This document shows, piece by piece, positions 42,162 to 51,561 of a DNA stretch of 64,000 nucleotides. The position numbers and the translations under genes are program-made. The stretch is from CAXXOK01 sp963678055. GTDB taxonomy: Bacteria > Bacillota > Clostridia > Christensenellales > Aristaeellaceae. Within the stretch, counting starts at the first letter, position 1. Each line of letters opens with the position of its first letter. The DNA lies in NCBI GenBank assembly GCA_963678055.1, contig OY782679.1, positions 558,001 to 622,000 on the forward strand. Direction: 5' to 3'. The notes beneath the pieces were generated by a model. It saw only the letters and a program-made list of their open reading frames with translations, made no database searches and was not told where the DNA came from.

Positions 42162-42908
42162 TTGGACAATAAGAAACCACAAAACGGGCGCCGCAAACCG
42201 CCCAAAGATATGCCCAAAGAGATCGAAACCATACAGCGCAAGTATCAGCAGGAAGAGCCGCAAAGCGATCTTCCCCGCCAAAAAGCGCTGACCGATGAAC
42301 CGGAACTCAAGCCACCGGCGAAATGGAAAGCGGTGCTTAAAAAAATACTCATCCTGCTGGGCATTGTGCTCGCGCTGGCGTTTTTGTATGTCTTCCTTTT
42401 GATGGGCGAGCCCGATGATGATGACGAAATGCTATTGCAGCTCACCAATCAGGAAGAGCTGATTCAAATGGCCATGACCGGACAGGAGCTGGCAGGCGAT
42501 GTGGATGTCGGTGCGGCAGCGGTCAGCTTTGGCAAGCCGGCCATGGAACTGCGCGGCGGCGTACTGCCGCTGCTCAAAGCATCGCTGTACGATACGGCGT
42601 ACCATGGTGGCTATGCCCGCAGGCTGACGCTAACCTATCAGTTTCCCGATGGGCAGGTGCTGACGGTGGATTCCATTCGCCCGGCCGGCGCGGTGGCGCT
42701 GCTGGAAGACCCCGGCTATGCCATCCGCGTGGATATCCTGTATACTATGGGTGGGTTGGATGCTGTACGCATGGACTCCGCCAATTACATTCGCCTGGCA
42801 GCGCAGGGAACGGAGGCGGCCTACGTGGTGCATATCCCTGTCGCTCATGAAGACCAGCTGCTGGACCTGTTACGCTACACCGGCTTACTGCGCAACGACG
42901 CACAATAA
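42162..42908 (+). CDS. Single-pass membrane protein of unknown function
   Basis: The start is a TTG at 42162, with AGGAG nine bases upstream. The first 58 residues are charged and Pro-rich (QNGRRKPPKDMPKEIETIQR). A single membrane helix follows (ILILLGIVLALAFLYVFLL), then an acidic stretch (GEPDDDDEM) and an outside domain of about 160 residues with beta-like strands (LTLTYQFPDGQVLTVDSI). The family is not recognised. Its place between the zinc-ribbon gene and an MsbA-like ABC exporter gene in one run of plus-strand genes suggests an envelope function, by context only. Confidence 0.8.
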   Translation: MDNKKPQNGRRKPPKDMPKEIETIQRKYQQEEPQSDLPRQKALTDEPELKPPAKWKAVLKKILILLGIVLALAFLYVFLLMGEPDDDDEMLLQLTNQEELIQMAMTGQELAGDVDVGAAAVSFGKPAMELRGGVLPLLKASLYDTAYHGGYARRLTLTYQFPDGQVLTVDSIRPAGAVALLEDPGYAIRVDILYTMGGLDAVRMDSANYIRLAAQGTEAAYVVHIPVAHEDQLLDLLRYTGLLRNDAQ

Positions 42909-42929
42909 TCTCTGCTGAGGAGACAACGC

Positions 42930-44696
42930 ATGCAGACCAATATTCGTACCATGAAAAACTCGGATCTACTACGGCGCTTCGCCCCCTACTACAAAAAATA
43001 CATCCCCATCGTACTGTTTGATTTACTCTGTGCTGCCGTAACCACCCTGGCCGATGTTGCGCTACCGCTGATTGTGCGCAGCATCACCCAGCTGGCCATC
43101 GACGATGCCACGGCCCTGACCATTGCCTATGTATTGCAGATTGGGCTGTTTTATGTCGTGCTGCGCATGGTGGATGCCGCCGCTGATTACTACATGACGG
43201 CACAGGGCCATATTATGGGGTCTTATATCGAGCGCGATATGCGCTTTGATTTGTTCAGCCATCTGCAAAAGCTGGGCTTTTCGTACTATTCCGATGCCAA
43301 GGTCGGCCAGATCATGGCGCGGATTACCTCCGATCTGTTTGAGATTACGGAGTTTGCCCATCACTTCCCAGAGGAAATGTTCATCGCGGCTATCAAGATT
43401 GTCGTCGCGTTCATCATTTTGATGGGCATCAATCCGCTGCTGACGCTGATCGTGTTTGCTGCCTTGCCGCTCATGTACTGGATCGCCTGGTATTACCGCG
43501 ATCGCATGCGTAAAACCTTTCAGGAACGCCGCCATCAGCTGGGCGAAATCAACGCCCAGGTGGAGGACAGCCTTCTGGGCATCCGCGTGGTGAAATCCTT
43601 CGCCAACGAGCCGCTGGAGGTTGAGAAATTCCGTAAGGGCAATGATAAGTTCATCGACATTAAACGCAAAAGCTACAAGCTGCTGGCCGGGTTTTCCATG
43701 TCCCGCCGCATTGTAGACGGGCTAATGTATATTGTCGTGGTGATCGCAGGCGCGCTGTTTTTGCGCGACGGGGCAATTACCGCAGGCGACTATGTGGCAT
43801 TTCTGTTGTTCGTGTCCACGCTGCTTGCATCCATCCGGCGGATTGTGGAGTTTACCGAACAGTTTCAAAACGGCATGACAAGCATTGAGCGCTTCTGCAC
43901 CCTGATGGACGAAAGTCCGGATGTTGAAGATTTGCCCGGTGCAACGGAGCTTAAAGATGTTAAAGGCGAGGTCACGTTTGAAAACGTATCCTTCCACTAT
44001 AGCGACAATGCCCACGATGTACTGGCAGACATCAACCTGAAAGTGCCAGCCGGTGAGCGTGTAGCACTGGTGGGGCCCAGCGGATCGGGCAAGACCACGC
44101 TTTGCAACTTGATTCCGCGCTTTTATAACCTGTCCGGAGGTCGCATTTTGATTGACGGACAGGATATCACCACCTTAACCCAGCGCTCGCTGCGCGAGAA
44201 CATCGGCGTGGTGCAGCAGGATGTGTACCTGTTTTCCGGCACGGTGTTTGAAAACATTGTCTATGGCCTGCCCGGCGCGAGCGAAGCAGATGTAGTGGAG
44301 GCCGCCAAGCTGGCGGGTGCCCATGCGTTTATCGCCGCCCTGCCAAACGGCTACCACACCTATGTGGGCGAGCGGGGTGTGAAGCTGTCCGGCGGACAGA
44401 AGCAGCGCATTTCCATCGCGCGCGTATTTTTGAAAAACCCGCCCATATTGATTCTGGACGAGGCCACAAGCGCATTGGACAACGAAAACGAACGCATAGT
44501 ACAGCAGTCGCTGGAGAGCCTTTCTAAAGGGCGCACAACCTTTACCATCGCCCACAGGCTGACCACCATTAAAAACGCGTCCACCATCTGTGTGCTGACC
44601 GAAAAAGGCATCGAGGAACAGGGCTCACACCTTGAACTGATAGAAAAAGGCGGCGTGTACGCAGGGCTGTACCAAATGTACACACAGGAGTCTTAA
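42930..44696 (+). CDS. MsbA/LmrA-like ABC exporter (permease-ATPase fusion)
   Basis: The ATG has TGAGGAGA upstream. The 588-residue half-transporter has six membrane helices in the first 320 residues and a complete ATPase: Walker A GPSGSGKTTLCN, a Q-loop GVVQQDVYLFSGTV, signature KLSGGQKQRIS, Walker B ILILDEATSALD and switch His FTIAHRLTTI. Unlike the pair at 6.4-10 kb, it has the normal exporter SALD after Walker B and no second half, so it should act as a homodimer. Likely cargo is a lipid, peptide or drug. The stop is one base before the next gene. Confidence 0.93.
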   Translation: MQTNIRTMKNSDLLRRFAPYYKKYIPIVLFDLLCAAVTTLADVALPLIVRSITQLAIDDATALTIAYVLQIGLFYVVLRMVDAAADYYMTAQGHIMGSYIERDMRFDLFSHLQKLGFSYYSDAKVGQIMARITSDLFEITEFAHHFPEEMFIAAIKIVVAFIILMGINPLLTLIVFAALPLMYWIAWYYRDRMRKTFQERRHQLGEINAQVEDSLLGIRVVKSFANEPLEVEKFRKGNDKFIDIKRKSYKLLAGFSMSRRIVDGLMYIVVVIAGALFLRDGAITAGDYVAFLLFVSTLLASIRRIVEFTEQFQNGMTSIERFCTLMDESPDVEDLPGATELKDVKGEVTFENVSFHYSDNAHDVLADINLKVPAGERVALVGPSGSGKTTLCNLIPRFYNLSGGRILIDGQDITTLTQRSLRENIGVVQQDVYLFSGTVFENIVYGLPGASEADVVEAAKLAGAHAFIAALPNGYHTYVGERGVKLSGGQKQRISIARVFLKNPPILILDEATSALDNENERIVQQSLESLSKGRTTFTIAHRLTTIKNASTICVLTEKGIEEQGSHLELIEKGGVYAGLYQMYTQES

Positions 44697-44697
44697 C

Positions 44698-45222
44698 ATG
44701 CAAATCACAAAACCCAAGGCTGGCGACCTGGCGGAAATCTGCGCACTGTACCAAGCCGTAATTGCGGACATGCACGCCCGCGATCTGTACCAGTGGCACT
44801 GGGGACAATACCCCTACGAGGCGCTGCTCAAGGAGGATATCGCCCTGGGCCGCCTCTACCGCATAGATGATGAACTAGGGCTTGCAGGCGTATTTGCGCT
44901 GGTCACGGGCGGCGACGAGCCGGAGTACCAGATGGTTGACTGGCAGCTGGGGGACAATCCCGTATGCCTGCACCGCATTGCTGTGCTGCCCGATCGTGGC
45001 GGACGCGGCTATGCCGCAAGCGCGGTGGCCTTTGCCAAGGAGTTTGGGAAAAGCAATGGCTGCAACGCGTTTCGGGTCGATACCTATGAAGATAATGGAA
45101 GAGCGCTCCGCTTCTTCCAAAGTGTTACGATGCGCCATGCCGGTACATTCCGCCTGGATGGCTATGATAAACCGTACCATTGCTTTGAAGCTGCGTTGGA
45201 GAGCGCAGTAGAATCGCAATAA
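44698..45222 (+). CDS. GNAT-family N-acetyltransferase
   Basis: The 174-residue protein carries the GNAT acetyl-CoA site in LHRIAVLPDRGGRGYAASAV (the R/Q-x-x-G-x-G/A loop) and the C-terminal FRVDTYEDNGRALRFFQSV, typical of RimI-like enzymes. The N-terminus (ITKPKAGDLAEICALYQAVI) is usual for the fold. It begins one base after the ABC exporter stop, so it is translated from the same mRNA. The substrate is unknown. Confidence 0.92.
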   Translation: MQITKPKAGDLAEICALYQAVIADMHARDLYQWHWGQYPYEALLKEDIALGRLYRIDDELGLAGVFALVTGGDEPEYQMVDWQLGDNPVCLHRIAVLPDRGGRGYAASAVAFAKEFGKSNGCNAFRVDTYEDNGRALRFFQSVTMRHAGTFRLDGYDKPYHCFEAALESAVESQ

Positions 45223-45257
45223 TTAAGAAAGATCCGTAACAAAACGGCAACAGTGCC

Positions 45258-45286
45258 TTTACTTCTCTGTCATCTTTTGCTATACT
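45258..45286 (+). promoter_or_regulatory. Promoter of the peptidoglycan-binding repeat protein gene
   Basis: TTTACT (45258-45263) and TATACT (45281-45286) have a 17-base spacer, and TGC precedes the -10 box. The start codon is about 50 bases downstream. Confidence 0.65.
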
Positions 45287-45339
45287 GACCCTATCATCAG
45301 AAGGCGCCCGGCGTTTTCGTTTGGAAAGGGGAAATTCAG

Positions 45340-47001
45340 ATGAAGAGCAAGGCCCAACAGACCCTGCAGCGGGCCTTCGTGGTTGCGTTGCTGATTGTGT
45401 TTCTTGGCACCACAGGCGCATCCGCACTGACTTTGTATAAGACGCTAGAATTTGGCGACAGCGGCAGCGATGTATTACGGCTGCAGCAATCGCTTACGAC
45501 CCTCGGGTTTGATCCCGGCGGGACCGACGGCCGGTTTGGCCGTGGTACAGAAAACGCTGTCAAGGCGTACCAGAAGAGTGCGGGCCTAACGGTAGACGGC
45601 AAAGCGGGCTCGCTGACGCTGAATGCCCTGTATCAGGCTGCCGATAACACGAGCACGACTTATGCCACCGCAACCAATTCTTCCACCTTGCAGTATGGCG
45701 ACAGCGGCGAACGCGTACGCCTGTTGCAAACTGCCCTGAAGGACCTTGGATATACCATCGGCACGGTTGATGGCAAGTTTGGCTTGCTCACGCGCACGGC
45801 GGTTATTGCCTTCCAGCGCTCTAAAAAGATCACAGCGGACGGGCTTGCGGGCACCAAAACACTGGAACTGCTGTACAGCAGCGCTGGTTCCGATACGCCC
45901 TCGCCAACGGCCGCTCCTACCCAGTCGCCGTCGCTGTCTGCGTCACTTCGCAAGGGCGGCCGGGGCAGCGAAGTGCTGGCAATACAGAAAAAGCTTAAAG
46001 AGCTTGGCTACTATACCGGGAAACTGGACAGCGATTTTGGCAGCGGCACACTGGCCGCCGTAATCAGCTTCCAGCGTAAAAATGACCTGACAAAAGACGG
46101 CATCGTCGGTGCGGGTACGTACGGCGTGCTGTTTTCCGGATCGGCTGTAGCGGCGGGAGGCTCCAGTACGGCGCCGGACGCAACCACGGCCCCCAGCACA
46201 GGCAGCCTGCGCCAGGGAGATACGGGCGCTGCGGTCAAAACCATGCAGCAAGCCCTGAAAGATCTGAAATATAATGTAAGCGCCGATGGTGATTTCGGTG
46301 CCAACACGAAGGCGGCGGTTGTTGCGTTCCAGCGCAAAAACAAGCTGACTGCCGATGGTATTGCCGGCAGCAAGACGCTCGAAAAACTCTATAGCGGCTC
46401 GGCAGTACCCTATACTGGGTCCAGCGCAACCGCTACGCCGACGCAAGGACCCACCGTAACACCCAAGCCGACAACTATTCCCTCCACTGCGCTGACCGAT
46501 ACCACATCCACATCCGCAAGCTCCGGGCTGAGTTCGTCCGAGTACGGGTCCATTTCGGGGCCGGGCGGTGTCACGGTACGGCCGCTGTACTGGTACACGG
46601 AAGTCAAGCCCAAGCTGTCTACCGGTGACACCATGACCGTGTATGATCCGGCTTCGAAACTGACATGGAAACTGCGGGTTTACAGCCGCGGCCGCCATTG
46701 CGATGCTGAGCCCCTTACAGCCGAGGATACCGCCACGATGTACGAGGCCTTCGGCTCCATCACCTGGACACCCAAACCCGTGTATGTGAAACTACCGGAT
46801 GGCCGGTGGACACTGGCAACGACACACGATGTGGCGCACCTGTCCGGAGCGCTCAAGGATAACGATTTTGACGGTCACCTGTGCGTGCATTTCCTGCGCA
46901 CCTACCCCGAAACCAAGGTTTTGGACCCCAACTACGGCGTGACCAATCAAAACGCCATCCGCAGTTTCTGGAAGTCTAAAGCCGGTGTGACGATTCCTTA
47001 A
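45340..47001 (+). CDS. Secreted protein with four peptidoglycan-binding domains and a conserved C-terminal domain
   Basis: A signal peptide (AFVVALLIVFLGTTGASAL) is followed by four PG_binding_1 repeats. Each has the form LRxGDxGxxVxxLQxxLxxLGY followed by DGxFGxxTxxAVxxFQ, for example LEFGDSGSDVLRLQQSLTTL and LRQGDTGAAVKTMQQALKDL. Ser/Thr/Pro-rich linkers join them. The last 150 residues are a separate domain with conserved-looking RGRHCDAEPLTAEDTATMY, WTPKPVYVKL and FDGHLCVHFLRTYPETK. I recall similar C-terminal domains in other secreted Clostridia proteins. Its paired His and Cys residues hint at a metal or catalytic site, but no activity is assigned. It is a wall-bound protein with its own promoter and terminator. 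Confidence 0.88.
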   Translation: MKSKAQQTLQRAFVVALLIVFLGTTGASALTLYKTLEFGDSGSDVLRLQQSLTTLGFDPGGTDGRFGRGTENAVKAYQKSAGLTVDGKAGSLTLNALYQAADNTSTTYATATNSSTLQYGDSGERVRLLQTALKDLGYTIGTVDGKFGLLTRTAVIAFQRSKKITADGLAGTKTLELLYSSAGSDTPSPTAAPTQSPSLSASLRKGGRGSEVLAIQKKLKELGYYTGKLDSDFGSGTLAAVISFQRKNDLTKDGIVGAGTYGVLFSGSAVAAGGSSTAPDATTAPSTGSLRQGDTGAAVKTMQQALKDLKYNVSADGDFGANTKAAVVAFQRKNKLTADGIAGSKTLEKLYSGSAVPYTGSSATATPTQGPTVTPKPTTIPSTALTDTTSTSASSGLSSSEYGSISGPGGVTVRPLYWYTEVKPKLSTGDTMTVYDPASKLTWKLRVYSRGRHCDAEPLTAEDTATMYEAFGSITWTPKPVYVKLPDGRWTLATTHDVAHLSGALKDNDFDGHLCVHFLRTYPETKVLDPNYGVTNQNAIRSFWKSKAGVTIP

Positions 47002-47015
47002 TCAAATTTCAACAA

Positions 47016-47042
47016 AAAAATCCCTGCATAGCAGGGATTTTT
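47016..47042 (+). terminator. Terminator of the peptidoglycan-binding protein gene
   Basis: AAAAATCCCTG and CAGGGATTTTT form an 11-pair stem around CATAG. A TATAAT at 47047-47052 right behind it is probably the -10 box of the J-domain gene. Confidence 0.9.
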
Positions 47043-47099
47043 CTTGTATAATAAAGGAAACACAGTTATATTTCCGACTGCATCAACATAGGAGATAGC

Positions 47100-47525
47100 A
47101 TGAATACGATATCCATCAAGCGCAATCTGCGGGAGATGAAACGACTGGAAATTAAAACCCGCTTCGGGGTGGAAGCGCCGTCGCGCCCACCGCTGGTTTG
47201 GGATCTGTTTTTTGATTTGCAAAATACCGGCAAGGCAAAGTACACGCTTGAATCGCTGGAGAGCATGAACCGGGACGACTACAAAGCCGTGATTGGGGAG
47301 TACTGGTCGTATGTGGTCAATACACTCATCAGCGAGCAGGATGTGTACGCCGCGCACTTTGATACGGAAATGCTGATGCGCTGGGAACTGCCCTACGATG
47401 CCGATGCAGCCGCAGTAAAGCGCCGCTTTCGCGAGCTGGCCAAGCGCTATCACCCGGACCTGGGCGGCAACGCAGCGGACTTTATCAAGCTGATGACGGA
47501 GTATAAAACACTGGTCGGACAATAA
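47100..47525 (+). CDS. Small protein with C-terminal J domain
   Basis: The 141-residue protein has a DnaJ-type J-domain core at its C-terminal end: AAAVKRRFRELAKRYHPDLG with the HPD motif at 118-120, then GNAADFIKLMTEYKTL. The first 95 residues are unrelated to DnaJ and start NTISIKRNLREMKRLEIKTR, then PLVWDLFFDLQNTGKAKY. There is no Gly/Phe-rich linker or zinc domain. It is probably a specialised Hsp70 co-chaperone, recruiting DnaK to an unknown client bound by the N-terminal part. It is followed 16 bases later by a flavin-oxidase-fold gene. Confidence 0.85.
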   Translation: MNTISIKRNLREMKRLEIKTRFGVEAPSRPPLVWDLFFDLQNTGKAKYTLESLESMNRDDYKAVIGEYWSYVVNTLISEQDVYAAHFDTEMLMRWELPYDADAAAVKRRFRELAKRYHPDLGGNAADFIKLMTEYKTLVGQ

Positions 47526-47541
47526 TCTGGGAGGAAAGCGT

Positions 47542-47955
47542 ATGAATGCAGCAGCAAGGGAAATCATGGACGAACGCTTTGGGCGCGACCAGGAAATCGC
47601 CCTGGCGACGCTGGATGGTGACCGGCCGTCCGCAAGAATTGTGGACGCGTTCTACCGGGACGGCAGTTTTTACACCATTACGCATGCCAAGTCCGGTAAA
47701 ATGAAGCAGATCGCGGCAAACCCCGTGGTCGCCGTCTGCGGCGAGTGGTTTACGGGGCACGGAATCGCTCAGAGCATGGGCTGGCTGGGCGAGGAGGAAA
47801 ACCGGGAGATTCTCACCGTACTCAAATCGGCGTTTTCTGCCTGGTACAACGGCGGCCATGTGAATGAGAAAGACCCCAATACCATCATTTTACGCATTCG
47901 GATGACGGACGGCTTGCTGATGAGCCACGGAACGACATACGAACTGGAATTTTAA
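47542..47955 (+). CDS. Pyridoxamine 5'-phosphate oxidase-fold protein
   Basis: The 137-residue protein shows the split-barrel flavin-binding pattern: IALATLDGDRPSARIVDAFY, GSFYTITHAKSGKMKQIAAN, then VVAVCGEWFTGHG. Short members of this family bind FMN or heme-like cofactors; many are general stress proteins rather than true PNPOx enzymes. A GGGAGGAAAG site precedes the ATG. A strong terminator follows, so it ends the plus-strand run begun by the J-domain gene. Confidence 0.87.
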   Translation: MNAAAREIMDERFGRDQEIALATLDGDRPSARIVDAFYRDGSFYTITHAKSGKMKQIAANPVVAVCGEWFTGHGIAQSMGWLGEEENREILTVLKSAFSAWYNGGHVNEKDPNTIILRIRMTDGLLMSHGTTYELEF

Positions 47956-47970
47956 TAGTGAACAATGAAA

Positions 47971-48002
47971 AGCACCCCCGGCATGGCCAGGGGTGTTTTT
48001 TG
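47971..48002 (+). terminator. Terminator at the convergent gene end near 48 kb
   Basis: CACCCC and GGGGTG pair around CGGCATGGCCA, with further pairing of flanking A and T runs, and six T residues follow. It ends the flavin-oxidase-fold gene. The rhamnosidase gene converges from the right at 48021. Confidence 0.85.
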
Positions 48003-48020
48003 CGTTGCGTATCATACGGA

Positions 48021-51000
48021 TCAGGCAGAGCGTTCCGGCTGGGTCACGAGGATTTGCACCGGCCCAAGCAAGCCGGAGATCAGGGCGTCAGGTTCACGGT
48101 CGATATTGTCCTCGTTCCAATAGCGGTTCCAGGCCAGGGCGACCCCCTCATCCACCAGCATATGCCTGCGCTCACAGGCGGCGGAGTTGGCGACCACAAT
48201 GGCAATCTCGTTTAGGCCATCTTGAAGCTGCTCCGTAATCTCAACACGGTAGGGCTCCCAAAGGCGCGTACCACATAGACAACCGTTGACCCAGACCTCC
48301 GCATAAAAGCACACACGCCCCAAATCCAGCGTATAGTTGCGAGCGGGATCTTTTTGCAAAGTGAAGGTCTTTTGATACAATGCGCGACCCGAAAACCAGG
48401 CAAGCCCGCGCAAACGAAAATCTCCAAGGGATATAGCCTGCGGTGTGAGATGAACCCGTATGTTGTTTAACAAACCGCCATCCGGGGAGGGCGCGAGTAC
48501 ATCCAGTTGGAGTTGATGTGTCTGCCCATCCGCAGGCAGGGTGCTATAGCCGTCTGCAAAATCGACTAGCTGATCATCCAGCATAGCGCTGTACTCGCCT
48601 AAAACCTCCGGCGCATCAACGCGCGTGGCACCTGCGGGGAGGTTGACCGTGTACCGCAGTGCATGCTGGTATGTCGGCAGTTTGCCAAACAGGGGAAGAT
48701 CACCCCAGGGTAACATCGGCGGTTTCCCACGCTCCCAAGCCCATACCCAGTCGGTATCCGTCAGTCTCGGTGTGACATGGCAGAGCACCTGTTTGGGGTC
48801 GATGGTTTGAACCATATGTGGTTGTTGCAATGTCCAGTCCGGTGCAACCGAAGCGGCGACTGCCCAGCTGGCATCGGAAAGCAGGGCGATAGTTCCAACT
48901 TCGGTTTCAATTTCGCCCTGTAATAGCAGCGATGCCAGCGCGTCCGGTGGGATGACCTCAGCCTGCGTCAGTTCGCGGCTTTGCAGGGGTGAATCGGTGT
49001 GTACATACACGGCAATCAGGTTATGTCCTTTGTGCAGCAAAGAAGCGATATCCAGCGTCTGCGGTGTCAGCGCACTGTCGCAGCGCATAGCCGTTTGTCC
49101 GTTGATATACAGGGTAAAGCGGGTCACAGCGGCAATGCAGATGCGCGCGGAAAGCACAGCCGCATCCAGCGTGAGTGATTTTAGAAAATATAAGTCGTGC
49201 TTGTCGGCATCGTCGCCCCAGCCAATACGCCGCCCCAGCCAGCTTGCCTTCCACAGGCTGATATGCCGCCCGCAGCGGCCGGGCTTGTCCGCCATGTTGC
49301 GAATGCGGATAGTACTGCTTCGGCCGGTTTGTGTATCGCTTATGCGTGCCAGCGGTACGGATAGCGTGGTTTCTTTAGCGTCGATTGCCCACTTTGTGTC
49401 ATAGGGTTTGCCCAGCGGCAGGAACAGCCAATCACCGTCCAGAGCAATGGTGTCGGTAAGGGCTTGCACAGGTGGAAGTGCTGCCGCTTCACAGCCTGTC
49501 AATAGCCAGCAGGCTTCCTCAGGTTCGAGGGCCAAGGTGACGGACAGACGCTCGCCATTTTGTGTACTGGCAAGCGGGGTTTTCGTGCCATCCTCCGGCT
49601 GCAGTTTGCACACCGCTGCATCCCCGCGCAGTGTAAGGTGCAGGGTACGGGGCGATGGCAATGTGCTGGCAAGCATGTAGGCGTATTGCCCATCGATGAT
49701 GCGGCAACTACAGTACAGGTGATCGCGCCTGCCATCGACTATATCCAACGCAGGTTGGAAATGCTGGCGATAGCGCGCGGGCATCGCGTCCGGCGTACAT
49801 AACTCTTCCGGGGGAATAGTTGCTGGCAATTTACTGCTATCCACGGGATAAAATAGTACGATGCCGCCCTGCGCCCGGAATTGCGCAAGAATATCTGCGA
49901 TGGCATCCATCCGCCGTAGGGTCGACGGGAAAATCAGCAGTTTGAAGGCTTGTGCGCCTACCCGCAGGCACCCGTCCGTCACCTCGGCGCGAAGCAGGCT
50001 TTCATGGTCGATCATATCGATATCAATCTGCGTCTCTAAAAAGCTGCGCAGCACAGCATGAAACTGCCTGTCCATCTCCTGCGCCTGCGCATTAGGCGCA
50101 CCGGCCAGCGTGTGGGCGGCCATCTCTTCGATGGGGTAATAGAGGCCGACGTCTACCACGGCCTTGCCCAGCGTGTTCATATAGGATATGCGGTGTATGT
50201 AGACGGCAAACTGCTTGAAGTACTTCCAATAGGGGTTTTGGAAGAAAAAGCTCGCGGGCCAGTCGCCCTGCGACCCCTGGTGCTCGCAGTCGTTATAAAA
50301 TCCGTGCAGGATGAATTGGTTGATGCCCGCCGCACCCAGCGCGTTGATGCCGCGCTTGTATGCCTGCAATGTGCAGCCCCAACCAGCACCGCCCATGGCT
50401 TCGGACATGGCGCGGGGTTTACCATACAGCCTTGCGACCGACACGGCATACTTGGGTTCGTGCATGGAAATCTCCCGCGGAAAGCGGTAGCGGTAGTCGT
50501 GGCAGTCCGCACCGGGAATGTGCAGGTGCTGCATGGCGAGGAAGTAATTGCCCTGCCGCCGGGGATGGTGGAGTACATCTTCTTCGGTATGCCCGGTCAG
50601 TTGCAGGCCGTTTTGCGTGCACCAGTCGCCGATCTGTTTGAAAAACGCGTCTTTATACAGGGCGGCGAGCAGCGCATAATAATCGGCGCGTATTTGCCGG
50701 GCGTTTGCATCGTCTCCCTGTACCAATGCGGGCAGTTTCGCCATCAGATCGTAGCCATATCGCCGGACAAAGGCCTCGGGCAAGCGATCTGTCCACGGAA
50801 GCGTTTGTGCGGCCAGGTAGATTTCGTCAAAGAATATTCCGGGGATAGTCTTGCCGAAATCATCACCATAATGCTGTTTATATAGCTCGTGGGTGCAGGA
50901 AAGAAAATCGCGGATGGTATCGGGGTTTAGGTAATCCACGGCTTTTTCATAGACATGCTCGTAAAACACCATGGTGCGCCCATCTGTCAGCGAATAGGAG

Positions 51001-51410
51001 GCAATCAGGCGGCGCGTAGGGTCCGGTGTACCGGAGATGATGTTGACATCCAGTCCTTTGGCCATGTTTTGCTGCCCTTTGGAAAGCACCCGGGACGGCG
51101 CTTGCAGCCCGTGGTCAAATGTGCTGCCGCAGGTGCCCGACGGCCAGGCGTATTCGTCGTATAACCAGGCAAAAAAACCGGTGTCTCTGGCACGGTTTAC
51201 GCAGGCATCCATCACGCGGAACCAGTCCTCGCTGAGATAGGCGGTTTTTAGAAAGGCGCGTGCATGCATGAATGCGTTAAACACACCTTTGTCCCGCATG
51301 TCGTCCATTTGCTCCATCATGCGCGCAGGCGAAAGCGTGCCGTTCCAAAACCAGAACGCGCAGGCCGAAAATTCTCTTGGCGGCGACCGAAACGCCTTGA
51401 TACTATCCAT
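48021..51410 (-). CDS. GH106-like glycoside hydrolase (alpha-L-rhamnosidase type)
   Basis: The 1,129-residue protein opens with the hallmark pattern of GH106-like enzymes: FRSPPREFSACAFWFWNGTL, then FNAFMHARAFLKTAYLSEDW and FFAWLYDEYAWPSGTCGS. The middle has an IPGIFFDEIYLA stretch, fitting a catalytic acidic residue, and GLQLTGHTEEDVLHH. The C-terminal 450 residues contain beta-sandwich jelly-roll domains (ARICIAAVTRFTLYINGQT, LGRVCFYAEVWVNGCLCGTR). There is no signal peptide, so it works on imported oligosaccharides or glycosides. Rhamnose release is inferred from the family. It is a single gene, divergent from a polysaccharide deacetylase gene. Confidence 0.88.
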   Translation of the reverse strand: MDSIKAFRSPPREFSACAFWFWNGTLSPARMMEQMDDMRDKGVFNAFMHARAFLKTAYLSEDWFRVMDACVNRARDTGFFAWLYDEYAWPSGTCGSTFDHGLQAPSRVLSKGQQNMAKGLDVNIISGTPDPTRRLIASYSLTDGRTMVFYEHVYEKAVDYLNPDTIRDFLSCTHELYKQHYGDDFGKTIPGIFFDEIYLAAQTLPWTDRLPEAFVRRYGYDLMAKLPALVQGDDANARQIRADYYALLAALYKDAFFKQIGDWCTQNGLQLTGHTEEDVLHHPRRQGNYFLAMQHLHIPGADCHDYRYRFPREISMHEPKYAVSVARLYGKPRAMSEAMGGAGWGCTLQAYKRGINALGAAGINQFILHGFYNDCEHQGSQGDWPASFFFQNPYWKYFKQFAVYIHRISYMNTLGKAVVDVGLYYPIEEMAAHTLAGAPNAQAQEMDRQFHAVLRSFLETQIDIDMIDHESLLRAEVTDGCLRVGAQAFKLLIFPSTLRRMDAIADILAQFRAQGGIVLFYPVDSSKLPATIPPEELCTPDAMPARYRQHFQPALDIVDGRRDHLYCSCRIIDGQYAYMLASTLPSPRTLHLTLRGDAAVCKLQPEDGTKTPLASTQNGERLSVTLALEPEEACWLLTGCEAAALPPVQALTDTIALDGDWLFLPLGKPYDTKWAIDAKETTLSVPLARISDTQTGRSSTIRIRNMADKPGRCGRHISLWKASWLGRRIGWGDDADKHDLYFLKSLTLDAAVLSARICIAAVTRFTLYINGQTAMRCDSALTPQTLDIASLLHKGHNLIAVYVHTDSPLQSRELTQAEVIPPDALASLLLQGEIETEVGTIALLSDASWAVAASVAPDWTLQQPHMVQTIDPKQVLCHVTPRLTDTDWVWAWERGKPPMLPWGDLPLFGKLPTYQHALRYTVNLPAGATRVDAPEVLGEYSAMLDDQLVDFADGYSTLPADGQTHQLQLDVLAPSPDGGLLNNIRVHLTPQAISLGDFRLRGLAWFSGRALYQKTFTLQKDPARNYTLDLGRVCFYAEVWVNGCLCGTRLWEPYRVEITEQLQDGLNEIAIVVANSAACERRHMLVDEGVALAWNRYWNEDNIDREPDALISGLLGPVQILVTQPERSA

Positions 51411-51561
51411 ACATACCTCTGTCGGCGAATTGTTCTTATGGCTATCTTACTGGAATTTCTAGCGCAATACAAGTCGCCCGCATTGACGGCCAAAGACAAA
51501 TACAGTATCATCAAATTATATTGATTTGTGAACGTTCATCACAGGAAATGAGGAAGGTTTC

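Noticed and set aside
45943..46698. A 251-codon minus-strand frame
   Set aside because: It is antisense to the peptidoglycan-binding repeats; its periodic Arg/Gly/Ala pattern is produced by the repeated sense sequence.
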